NCBI GenBank assembly: GCA_037954325.1
Contig: JBBMNZ010000013.1
Location: forward strand, 6,063,501 to 6,127,500
From: Fistularia commersonii
Taxonomy: Eukaryota > Chordata > Actinopteri > Syngnathiformes > Fistulariidae
Length of the DNA stretch: 64,000 nt
Direction of reading: 5' to 3'
The first letter of the stretch is position 1; each line of letters opens with the position of its first letter. This document shows positions 12,761 through 24,430 of this stretch, piece by piece. The position numbers and the translations under genes are program-made. Under the pieces are notes generated by a model. It saw only the letters and a program-made list of their open reading frames with translations, had not been told where the DNA came from and did no database searches.

Positions 12761-15700
12761 AGGTGGACAAGACAATACATGAATTACAAACGATCTCGGT
12801 GATGATTTCATCTGGTTGCAGTTTGCAGGCCATGTAAAGGCAATGTAACATAATCAGATAAAAAAAAAAAAATCAAGATACATCTGGGATTCTGATGAGG
12901 TCAACTGCAGAATACTAAATGATGCAACAGAAAGTCACTGCTCACAGCCTTGGACTGTCCTGCAGAGCACCTCTGCCAGGACCAATGGCGTGGGATTTCT
13001 CCGAGGACCAAGATTGCATCACCCAGTAATGGGTCTCAGGCTGTAATTCTGAACCAATTGGACAGATGGGAGTTTCAGACAAAGTCAGTATTCAAAAGAG
13101 TCTGGATTATAGGAATGACAAAACCTTTTTTCTGCATTAATCATGCTGAAGACGGCGGAGCTGTGCTGACCCGTTCACGGCGAGATTTTCTGGTGACTTT
13201 TGTCTGTATTGCTTTTAAATTTTATTTGAAGCATGAAAACCTTTTATTTTTGGCACCAGGCTGCAGATCTAATCTGCCATGAACAGCAAACAATGAAGTC
13301 AAAGTGACATTCACATATTAACAACCTGCAATCAGCTATTTATTCCCTATGCGATTAATCTGAGATACAATGTTTCACTTGAAACTCAAAACAGCAGTGA
13401 CATGGAAATAGTTTGACAACCAATAGTACCCAGGGTATGTGTGCAAAGCTGATTTGTATGTGTTTTTCAACCACAGTGCATACTGTAGCTGAGTGAAGGC
13501 AACTTTTTTTTCCCAAAAGATACAATACAAAGCTTGGCAAAAGGTCTAATGAGAACTACTTTAAACAACATGTATTTACAGCTCGCAATCAAGATTTACT
13601 TCTTTAATGACTTACATCTGCACAACTTCAGCGGAAACCAATAACCAGACCTGATCTGAAGACGTCTGCCTTCAGATCCCTGGGTAAGTAAACCTTGGAG
13701 TGCCAGCGGAGTAGACATACGGCCTCTGAGCCTGAGCTTAGGACATAAGAAACCATTAGTACACAACACGTGACAAGTATTTGCAGATTTGCCTCCAACA
13801 AAATGTGATGAAATCCTGTGTAGACAGACACCCGACTCTGCTCAAAGCGATGACTTCAATCTTTTACAAATTTGGATAGACGTTTAAAGCATCAATGTAC
13901 GTGCAAAGCAGAATTTTAGTTCTGCAATTTTTTTTTTTCCCCAACACAGTCAGTACGTAAGTACGGGTAATACATCCGCATTGATTCACAAATATACCGG
14001 TGATATTTTTGGATTACTTTACAAAATAACAAATGTGATTAAACACAGATAACTATAAAATGCCACCTGAAAATCATGTAGTCACAGACCTGAACAACAG
14101 TTTTTTGAAATGAAAATGAATTCTAAAAAAGATAGTAAAAAAAACGAAAAATCACGAGCCTCGCCGCAATTACAATAAATTTAGAGATAATTGCAATGAT
14201 AATTGATCAGCCATGGAGAGACCTAATGAGGAGACAGAAACACTCCTGAAATTAATGAATCAAATATATTTCCAAACTGAGATTAAAAGAACTTTTCCAA
14301 AACAGCACTTGCACAGAGACAGTAAGACACGGGGTTAACTAGGAACACTCTCTGCTGCACCAGACAAGCCCAACAAGCACTTGAGTTAAAAACTTTACAT
14401 GGTGTTTGGGACTTCGGGGAAAAACGATCTGCTGCGCATGCCGTAAGAAACTGTAAGAAACACTGCTCTTGGTTTCAATAGCACAAAATGAAAAATAAAG
14501 CGCTACGGCTGGATATGGAGTCATCTCTCCATATCCACTTCATCACAGTCCGAATCTCAGGACTTGATTTGTTAAATCACTTGAGGATGAGTATCGAGGC
14601 AAACCTTTTGACAGAGTTTTGTACAACTGGAATGCTAAATAAAACAGGAAATGGATGCTGTGATCTGAAAGTAAGACACCAGGGCACATTTGCTAAAAGT
14701 TCAATTTTTTTTTTTAAGGAAAACAACCGAAGCACCGCCAGTTTCATGTGTGACATCAAACTGCTGAATGTTTTTATTTTCATAACAACTGTAATCAGTT
14801 TTAAAACAAATTTTAAAACAATTTTTCTGGTATTTTTCAGCCAAAACGACAGAATGCAGAGGAATATATATATACATATAACACCACAGTGCTTGTTGAT
14901 CCCCATAGTCACAGAGAGCCTTTTGAGAAAACGCCCAATTTGCTTTGTGATTTCTAACGGTCAACAAAAACAGTGTGAAAGAACCCATTGATGGAAAATA
15001 TTACTTGACAAAATATCATGCAAATTTGTTTATGTTCGTAACAATTATACATAATGTACAATTTAATTTCACTACAGCGTTACAATTAATGATTTCAATC
15101 TGACTGTGCAAATAAGAATTTGTGAGTGACGGTAAAGCTATTTTGCCGGTTTGTAACGGTTAAAAGTAATGCAGAAGTGATCTTCTGGCACTTTAATTGT
15201 CTGTCCAGAATGACAACTGACAATATTCACACGATTGGGAAACATTTCCTGCCTTTCCAAGGAAGTCTATACTTATATAGAAGTTTATATACAAAACTAT
15301 ATAAAGAAGTTTATAAACAAAACGATGAACGATGTACAAACAGGGGGGAAACCTCAGATAAACCAGCTAAATCATAATTAATTTTCTTTTACATTCAGTT
15401 GCATTGACACTATATTCACATATTGAACGGTTGGTCTTGAGTGGCAGGTTTTGAGATAATGCAGCCAATGAAATGCTTTTAATTTAGAAATAGGTCAATT
15501 TCAAACACGCTTGATTAACTTGTATTTTCCAAGGTTTACCATTTTGTCATCATAACCTATCTACCCAAATTTAATTGGAGACATTGATTTTCCCCGACCA
15601 CATGTTGATATTTGATTTCAATAGATGTAATTTGATTTAGATAATGATATTTAAATCTTACAATAGTCCAGAGTGAATAAATGCCCAGTATGTGGTGGCA

Positions 15701-17044
15701 CATACACAGTACCAGATTGCTTCAAACGCAGCCAGTACCAGAGAGTTGGAGTTGTATGTTCCCATTTTATTCCTGACTGGGTCCTTTATGCCATTCCTTA
15801 TGCTCTGTTTCCAAATGTTTCCCTATCTCACTTAGTCACCCAAGGAAAGTAGCATAATTTGCAAAAGAAAAGACTTCAGCAAGTAAGTTACACTAGAAAA
15901 GGCTTACGTCAAACAACACTGTCAAAGTTAAGTACTTCGCCCTTCAAACAGAATGAGTAATTTTTCCCGGAGAGTTTTTAAACTGTTAACAGGTCATGAG
16001 TTAGGTTGAACCTACTGGTGTGTTACAAATGAGTCGTTACATTTCAGCCAAGGGCATTCCTGGATTCAAAGTATGGAGAGCCGGGTGAAGAAAGTTTTGA
16101 CAATTTTTTTTACCAATAAAGACATTTGCAAAGTCTCACAGGAGGAACTAGACTGGCTTCTGTATCCACCCATTCATTCGTCTCTAAAAGATGTATAACT
16201 GCATACACTGCAGACTCAGGAAAATGCGACGTGAAGAACGGATAACAAACAGAGGTTGGGCTTTTTTGGCACCTCCTTGGAGTCCTGCTGTAGCTTCGGC
16301 AGAAACATACAGCCATCTCAGTGCTTTAGTAACTAATTAAAACCTTCAAGCGCAGCGCCTGTATCTGCCCCACGAAAAAATGAAAAGCATGTGGATGACA
16401 TCGTAAATCAAGGATTGGCACAAAACACTTGCACCTTCAGTTGAGAACAAAGGTGAGGAAGGAGAAGAAGAGCGTATGAATATGACAGTCCTTCATCCAA
16501 GCGTTCTCTCATTTTGGCAAGTGGGGTCCCAAAGAAATCACTTAGAGGGAATGAACTCATGAAGAACTGCAAGGATTTCATTTAAAGTCAGTTTATCCAT
16601 TGACATGGCTGTTTTTTTTCTTCCTGATGGATATATTATATGTGTATATGTCAAGACTCACTGCATTAGCTTGTTGGTTATACGACAAGATGGTAGTCAT
16701 ATCAATAAGTCTTAATGCTTTAAATCTCTGTTGAGTCAAAGTTTGAACATTTCCTCCGATTATCCATCTCTACCCTCCATTACACCCATGGCTTTTCTTT
16801 TGACTAGCTTTATCACTTCCTTTCTTCTGTCCTCTTCATTCGGCTTATGATGTGTTATATTTATTTGGCAATATTAAGGCAGCAATATGCTTACTGCGAG
16901 AAGGTGAATGTGACAGCATGTGTGTTTTAAATCATTACTAAAACTTCTCATCAGTAAAGACTACCCACTGACCGCCTAATGGAGATAATTCAGACAAACG
17001 TATTTAATCCACAGTGGTGTCGACGATCACACTCTGATGTCCTT

Positions 17045-17912
17045 CCCACTCTAGAGAGTTGGAAGTACGCTCTGGAAAGGAGAGGAATGAAGGTTAGTCG
17101 CAGCAGGACGGACAATACGTGCATGAATAAGAGGAACTCGGATGGAACGGTGAGGCTAAAGGGAGTGGGGATCGAGATGTCGGAGGATTTCAAGTACGTG
17201 GGGTCAACAGTCTGGAGCAAAGGAGAGTGTGGAAAAGAGGTAAAGAAATGGGTTCAAGCAGGTTGGAATAGGTGGAGATGATGCGATAGGAGACCAGCGA
17301 CGCTGTATGGTCTAGAAACAGCGACAATGACGGAAAGACAGAAGGCAGAGGTGGAGGTTCTCTTTGGGAGTGACCAGGATGGATAGGATCAGGAATGAGT
17401 CCATCAGAGGGACAGCACATGTTAGATGTCTTGGAAAGAAGGTCAGAGAAGCCAGACTGAGATGGTTGGGTCAGGAAGAAGAGAAAGGGAATATATTGGT
17501 AGACGGATGCTGGAATTGGAGCTGCCAGGAAGAGGGTCTAGAGGAAGACCAAAGAGAAGATTTATGGACGTAGTGAGAGAGGATATGAAGTTAGTTGGTG
17601 TGAGAGAGGAGGATACAGAGAATAGGGCTAGATGGAGAAGGTTACATTACATTATATTACATTACGGTCATTCGGCAGACACTTTTATCCAAAGCGTGCA
17701 CAAAAAGTGCAATTCATTCACCGAAGATCCAATGTACCAGTAGTCGGAAGTTAGAAGTGACCACTCAACCAAATACCCATCTCAGAACCATATACATACA
17801 TACATACGTTCATTTCATCGTTTTGTGAAGTGGTATGTTTTCAGTAGAAAGTTGATTCGTTGCGGCAACCCACGAAGGGAAAAGACGAAAGGAAAAGAAG
17901 ACGACGACTTTG
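17045..17912 (+). pseudogene. RTE-like non-LTR retrotransposon, C-terminal RT relic (copy 2), split by an insertion
   Basis: The start reads LESWKYALERRGMKVSRSRT, then GTVRLKGVGIEMSEDFKYVG and STVWSKGECGKEVKKWVQAG, which matches the region after the catalytic core of RTE-clade reverse transcriptases. After a stop and small deletions it resumes as LYGLETAT and continues as IGRRMLELELPGRGSRGRPK, RRFMDVVREDMKLVGVREED and ARWRR. The expected end (LIRCGNPRREKTKGKEDDD) is found only after a 0.2-kb foreign insert at 17641-17852. Multiple frame breaks make it non-functional. RTE is the best clade match from memory. Confidence 0.82.
17641..17852 (+). mobile_element. TTACATT-repeat element inserted in the RTE relic
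   Basis: It starts with TTACATTACATTATATTACA and continues with CGGTCATTCGGCAGACACTT and TTATCCAAAGCG, a sequence familiar from abundant fish interspersed repeats. It interrupts the RTE relic between its RWRR and LIRCG codons. The flanks share a short AAG/GTT-like overlap that may be a target duplication, too short to be sure. It is therefore younger than the RTE insertion. Confidence 0.7.
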
Positions 17913-18187
17913 CTGTTGTCTTTCAATTCGTGTTGTCACAAATCCAAAGTTTTACAACTCTATAAACTACTCTGACAGTGCACAAAGGTCTTTTTGTGAG
18001 TATTGCCAGTGAGAAGGAAGACAAACAGCATATGTTTCATATCCGTTTGTTAAATCCAATTATAAATCTGTTGTGTTAGAACTGCCATGAGACTTGTGAA
18101 TAACCCTCACTGGTTTGCTGCATAGAATTATATACCTGGGAGAAGAGTGAAAATCACTGCTCAACTGGAGAGCTGCCAGATGAGCCG

Positions 18188-18355
18188 CTTTGGGGGCGAC
18201 ATGGCGCGGGAGGCAGAGCGACCGTCCTTGGAACCGAACACTCCTGGTTCCATTCCCGACTCCTCCTAAAGTGTTGTTGAGCAAGACACTGAACCCATAA
18301 CTGCTCCCCTGGCGCTGATAGACAGCAGCCAATTTCCCAGAGAGGGATTAATAAA
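18188..18355 (+). mobile_element. tRNA-derived SINE, near-complete copy
   Basis: A tRNA-like head (ATGGCGCGGGAGGCAGAGCG, then a degenerate B box GGTTCCATTCCC) is followed by the family body GAGCAAGACACTGAACCC and TAACTGCTCCC and the end GGGATTAATAAATTA. A T-rich tract follows at 18371-18387. It is the best-preserved plus-strand copy of the family in the window. Confidence 0.8.
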
Positions 18356-19599
18356 TTAATTTATTTTTGTATTTTTTTTTTTTTTTTAATTATTCAACAG
18401 ATGTAAATAGGCTTCAGCTTAGTAGCAATTGAAATTCAAATTGTTTCAAATACACATTGTGATGACCTGTAGATTTCAGACTAGTTAGACATCAAACACA
18501 GTCCTCACTTGGGACAATACCATTGTTTAACGTAGCGCTTTCATTACAGCGTTAAGGAACGTGTTTTCCAATCAAGCGAAACAAAAAAGCCCGAGGTACC
18601 TCAAAAATAAACACACAAACAAATATCAGAACGCAGAAGAAATTTAAGGCTAAAAGCAAACTGTCATATATACCAGGGATTGCACTAGACTGCCAGTGAT
18701 TTAAATAAAGTAGCTGACAGGCACATATTAGCATACATTTGTATTCTGCTGAGAACAATGAATATGCGGGATATAATTAATTATCATAGTTGGTGTGTAA
18801 ATTGTAAATATAAAGACATATTATTGTTTTATTAAGCAAAGCTGATATTTTTTGGAACAAGCTATCATAACCTGCTTTTTCTATATGAATTAAAAACTGC
18901 TTGCAAATGGAAAAAGTAAAAATACCGTTGAAAACCGTATTCATTTCACTGGAATGTGTGAGCTCGAATCTAGGGCGAAAGGTTACATAAAATATCATAC
19001 ATAAAGTGTTGTACCTCTAACACAGTTATTGCTATCAGTGATAAATATCTGCATCTGATCTTATGCTTGGTTTCAGTTACTTTTTTTCATCCATCAGTGT
19101 TAAGTCTAACTGGTTCCGCTTGGAGGCTGAAAAGGTTAGCCTGCTGACAACCGTTCTCCTTTTGTCACAATAATAAGGTAAACAGTACAAATAACTCCTC
19201 TATAAAAGTGTACTTGAGTGTATTGGGTAGTACAGAGTATATGAAGCTGTAAATCATTGTTGAACCCCTGCGCGTCAGAGCAAAACTCTTTTATCGACTG
19301 ACATTCATCGTGCATATTTGAAGCGTCCTCAGTAAAATGTATTTTAATTATTTTTATTGCTAGTGTCAGATTCATAAAAATGTGGCGCATGGGATAGTTA
19401 CATCTTGTCCTGTGTATTAATGAATGGTCTCCTGTAGGGTTAGTATATTTATCAAGAAAGTACATTATTGACAGCAATGCAATATAACTGAAAAAAAAAA
19501 TGCAATATGAAGAACCATAACTTGATAGGGTCGCCTCATTAGTATTCATTATAATTTGGCATTTCACCTTTATAGGCCTGGTTAAGAAATATCTTTCTT

Positions 19600-19695
19600 G
19601 CACCTACCCAGTGCCAGCTGGGATCGGCTCCAGCTCCCCATGACCCTGTGTGCAAGATAAGGGATACGGACGCAGTTACAGATGGATGGATGTAC
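19600..19695 (+). mobile_element. 3' tail of a non-LTR retrotransposon
   Basis: CCAGCTGGGATCGGCTCCAG, then CTCCCCATGACCCTGTGTGC and an AAGATAAGGGATACGGACG block leading to GATGGATGGATG, is the characteristic 3' end of a common fish LINE family (order: GCTGGGATAGGCTCCAGC, then GACCC, GGATAAG and GGATGGATG). Only about 100 bp remain, as expected for severe 5' truncation. Confidence 0.75.
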
Positions 19696-20633
19696 AGATA
19701 TAGATGGAAATTACGGCAGACGACGTGCAACATCAGCAGTAAACGCTACTGCTGATATCAGCGGGAAATGCTCTGAGGAAGGTATCAAAGATTTTTTATT
19801 GAAATAAATGTCTGTTAAGTATGGAGGAGTGCGAGTGGTCGATTTTTCCGCGCACACAATCGTTCCGCAGTACTTTGAGGGTTAGAGGCAAGTTTGTTTC
19901 ATGTGTTTATTGATTTATGTTCTAATTACATGTGTCTGATGCACATTTGTTTTGTTCACTACTTTTTTTTTAATTTTGATTACAAAATACAATTTAACTT
20001 AATAAAAATGTTTCCATCCAGGTGCTGCATGGTCAAACTGGAGGATGTAAATATATGATGTTCATTCTTTGTGAGATGATTCAATGTGTTTTACTCTTGG
20101 CAAAAGTCAAGTGTGTAGCAGCTTAACTTCAAGTGAGGCAGCTTCCAGCACAATGATGCACTGCTGTGATCCCGTCTGTGACAGAGAAATAACCAGGTTA
20201 AGCACATCAAGAGGAGCTGACTCCAAGATTTGTGGAAGCGAGAGGCTTCTGGGATCTAATGGCCTGTAGAGCAAGAATATTACACAGAATAATTGCTGAA
20301 TAGAGGAAATGTACGAGGATGAAACGACTATGCATTTTGTCAATCACATCTAGGCCTATTCTCCTATTTGGGTCATTTAATTACACGGTTTAACTTCATT
20401 ATCAATTTCTTAGTTTTACTTCATCATTTATTTTCTAAATCATATTTTATTTGCACTTTTTATGTTGCACTGTTAACCATGCCTTAAGAGTTGTTTTTTT
20501 ATGATACTGTCATCAGCCCACACCATCTGTTCAAAGTTAAGTCGAGTTAACCTGTAAGTGATAAGTGCTTAATATCACAGGGTAAATGACTGTCTGAAAT
20601 GTCAGTGAGCATTAAGCGCTGTCTATTATCTAT

Positions 20634-20858
20634 TTATTTATTAATCCCTTATTCAGGTGGGAAGTTATTCTCTGCATTTTTACACATAATGGTGGACCCA
20701 TAAGCAGTGGGCAGCCACTTGAGCAGCACCTTATGGGTATTTAGGGGTTCACTGTCTTGCTCACTAAAACATGGACAGGTTAGAAGGAGCTCAGGAATTG
20801 GACCGTGGACGTTCGGTTTCCAAGACAACCGATTTTACCTCCTGAGCCACACCTCCCC
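20634..20858 (-). mobile_element. tRNA-derived SINE, full-length copy on the minus strand
   Basis: Read on the minus strand, it begins with an A-box-like TGTGGCTCAGGAGGTAAA, has a B-box-like ACGGTCCAATTCC, then the family body GAGCAAGACAGTGAACCCC, and ends in AAGGGATTAATAAATAAATA. At about 225 bp it is the most complete member seen here and shows the RNA polymerase III promoter layout that defines tRNA-derived SINEs. Confidence 0.82.
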
Positions 20859-23800
20859 TTTTATCTACTGTAGACTACTTGTTAATTCCTGCCATTAAAT
20901 TGTGGTAAAATGTGTCAACATTTACAAAAAGGTTCCCCTTCAAGTAATGCATTTGTTTTTGGAGAATACCATCCTCTTTCTAATCCCTTCATTTAAAACA
21001 ACCGTCTGTTGTCAAATCAGGCAAGACGGGTGCGGTACAGAAAATATTAATACATTCACAGTATTAAAAGTAGGATATTGCTCGATAATGCAGCACTCAT
21101 GCTATTTTCATAAGACAACAACTTCATTTTAAGATAATTTATCTACTGAATACAAGCTGCCTCCCTATGCAGTGAAGACAAGACAATGGTCCTCATTTAT
21201 CAAACAAGCACGCATTTACTGATATGAACGTGAGCTGGGGCAACAATGAAATCTTAGGTCAGGACACAGTCAGGTTGGTGCAGATCTGCAGTGGTGTTTC
21301 AGTGAAGCTGTTTCAATTATATAATTATGAAGATCAAATGTTGCAACAGACGTCTGAATATATGCATTCACATTTTAGCACATTTGTATTGACAAAAAAG
21401 GGTTTTTAATTTTGCGTGCAATTGCTGAAATGAACAGTTATCGATACAACACGTATTGCTTCTAATTTAGGAACGCCGCTCACTTTTGGTGCTCAGCTAT
21501 TGGTCAGGCTATGTGACATCACTGCAAAACATTGCGGTAAATCAAATTATATTAGTGGCAAGAAGCCGATGTTTAAATTGAAAAAGAAATTACATATTAA
21601 AAGGTCTGCTAGAATTTGATTGCTGACAACAGAAATAATTTCATTTTGGAGTACCTTTGTATTTTTCAAGCATCAAAATAAAAATGATGGAAGCAAACAA
21701 TAGAACCACTAGCATTGCTGTTCCAGTTTATAACAATAAAATAAACCATTGCAGTTTAATTAACACCTCTTAGCTGCACCTAACTGTAATGATCACCAAT
21801 ATTTTCAGTGCACTACATAATACCGTACTCTATTTTTTACCTATTGAAAGCCTAATGTTCTTCAATACATGTCGTTTAAGTTCTACGTCTTACTTTTGCA
21901 AATATATTGTCGTGTTTGTCTTTTGATTCTGGGTTTCCTACTTGTTCCTGAATTAAAATAGACTGAGACATCATTTATATGCACCATATCTGACTGTTTA
22001 CACTGTGAATGCAAAATTTGGTATCATAATAAAAATAAATAAAATAAAAAAATTCAAGAAAAGTTCTGGGCATTTAAATCTTGCATATGTCAGGGCGTGT
22101 TCACGTTGTCTCTGCAGCTGCGTTCATCAGCTTCTAGTGCAGCGATTTGCTGTGATACAAATGCTTTATGAATCCTGCATGAAGCACGATATAACATGGT
22201 TTTTTACAATGAGATGCGCCCTAATTCATAAGAAAGAATGATGAATGTGGTCTAATGTCTCTTCAGAATCGTTTGAAGCCACTGCTTCTCGCTGTGACTT
22301 AGAGAACAAGAAGAAGCTACCATGGTGTATCATATGCTGAAGGAGTCAGGCAGTACATCCCATGTATCAACAAACATGATCACTGCTATCATGTCATTCC
22401 CAAGAATGCCATCAGAATTTTGCCTCTTAATGGATGAGTTATTTTGTGTTTGCTGTGATCTTTACACGTTTAATCTGATGTAACTTTCTAATTGTAGGAA
22501 GGTACAGTGCAGCTCACTCATCTGTTATATCATCCTTGGTTTTAAACAAAAGGCTTCTCCAAACTCACCCCGAAACACACCCTGCAGCTGATGCTAAAAA
22601 CAAAATACATGGACTTGATTAGATAATTCACTTGAAAATCGCTGTGCATTCGAACAGCTATAAACATACCCGTCCTGAGAAGCCAAACATGTGTGTTGTG
22701 TTTATTCTCATTGCAAAAACAACAGATTTAAGTAAGTATATGTCATCGGATCTGCACCACCTTGAACAAAACTGTTCACTCTTACATGGCTAGTAACCCG
22801 TTTTTTGACGACGCACATTAAAATAATACCATGTCATGTAATGGACAAATATAGCCTAAGCAACTGTGAACTGACATAAAAATAAATATGAACAAGCAAT
22901 GTTAGACTAGCAACATCATTGCATACATGATTTCAATTGTTATATTTGCACTCATTGCTATAATCACTTATGTACGAATTGCATTTTCCCAAAAACAAAA
23001 TGACCGGGGGAAAAATCTTTACTTTTTGGCACCTTGCCATGTGGGCATATCATTGTATTTCAGTCTCACACTTGTGGTTTGTATATAATTGACCAAGTGT
23101 GATGTGATAATTCTGTGATAATTAAAACACCAGACTGTCATCAAATCCATGATATCAAAGTACCAGTGTTAGCTTTATTTACACAATACTTGAGCTGTGA
23201 ATTGGCGGGGTTAACACACACAAATGCAATATCTGAATTAAAAAAAAGCAACAAAAAACAACACAGGTTCAAAGTGCACATACTGGAGCTTCCTTACCCA
23301 GCTATTATTCACTATTATGATTTGGTAGTTGTGAGCAGCTGTTTTATCTATAGGGGAAAAGACAGCTGTTGGTGACTCCTTAAATAGACATAAGGCAGAT
23401 TTGAAATAACAAATTAGTTAAAAACCACAGCAGATGTAACACTCTAGGACAAATGAGCTCCATGATTGCGATCAAACACACAGAGGCCTGAAGGAGGGAA
23501 AACACAAAGACTCAAATGAGTGAAGTGTGATAATATGAAACAGTTAATGTATATTTGGCCTCTGTGTGTGTCCATCTGCGTGTTGTATAACTGTTTATGT
23601 TTTCACATGTGTGTTTGCTCTCCCTGTGGTTTGAACCACTCCAGCAGTCAAGATGCACACAGTGAGTGTTTGCTCTCCGAGAAAAAAAAAAGAAAAAGAA
23701 AAGGCAAGTCAGTGCAACCATGGTGAACTCTCGTTGACCAGGTTCGCGACTTGGTCTTGTGCGTGTGTGTGTGTGCGTGCGTCGTTTAAACGAATTGTGG

Positions 23801-24019
23801 TGGTTTCGGTTCAAAGGCGGGTCGCTCTGCGGTGATTCATCTGCATGTTATCTGCTAAATGTTCTGGCTGTTCCGTTTCATTCCTCTGAAAAAAAAAAAA
23901 AAAAACATGGATGCCCGTACGAGCAGAAGAATTACTCTGCGTAACGGTCGTGTTGGTGTGTTTCTCTCTAAATCAACAATCCTATTTATCTTCCGGCTTT
24001 TGTTTGCCAGTCTGGGTCC

Positions 24020-24430
24020 TCTATAGCACCTCCTGCTGCTGCACTCATCTGTTATCCTTTCCTCTCCCCCGTCCATCCATCCATCCATCCATCCATCCAT
24101 CCATCCATCCAACTTTCCTCTCCGTCTTTCTGTTTTACTCTTTATGTCCTTTGTCGTCAATGTCTCCCTCCCTTCTACACCATTACCTCATCCAGTCAGT
24201 CCACCTCTCCTGCCGACCCCATTACCCTCTCCTCTATCCTTCTATCACCCCGTCTGTTCCTTTATGCCTCCCTCCTTTCATTGTACCATCTCTATCCATC
24301 CATTTCCTGTCTTGCCTCGCGTTTTATTCTCTTTACCCCTGCATCCTTATCGCCCCACGTTCCCCACCCCCCTCAACTAGACATGCCCCCCCCCCCCTTT
24401 GCCTCTCTCTCTGTCACCTGAGGTAGACAG
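24020..24430 (+). repeat. Pyrimidine-rich tract with (ATCC)n
   Basis: About 400 bp are dominated by C and T on the plus strand. They include a perfect tetranucleotide CCAT/ATCC array at 24072-24110 and a C run near 24385-24397. The composition creates long stop-free frames rich in Ser, Pro, Leu and His that are not genes. Confidence 0.9.

Noticed and set aside
14488..14991. 167-codon plus-strand open frame
   Set aside because: It is AT-rich, overlaps an equally open minus-strand frame (14577-14912), has no family motif, no convincing splice sites and biased Phe/Ile/Lys content; a chance frame.
23911..24426. 171-codon plus-strand open frame
   Set aside because: It is generated by the CT-rich tract and the (ATCC)n array; the repeated Ile-His-Pro-Ser is the translation of a microsatellite.
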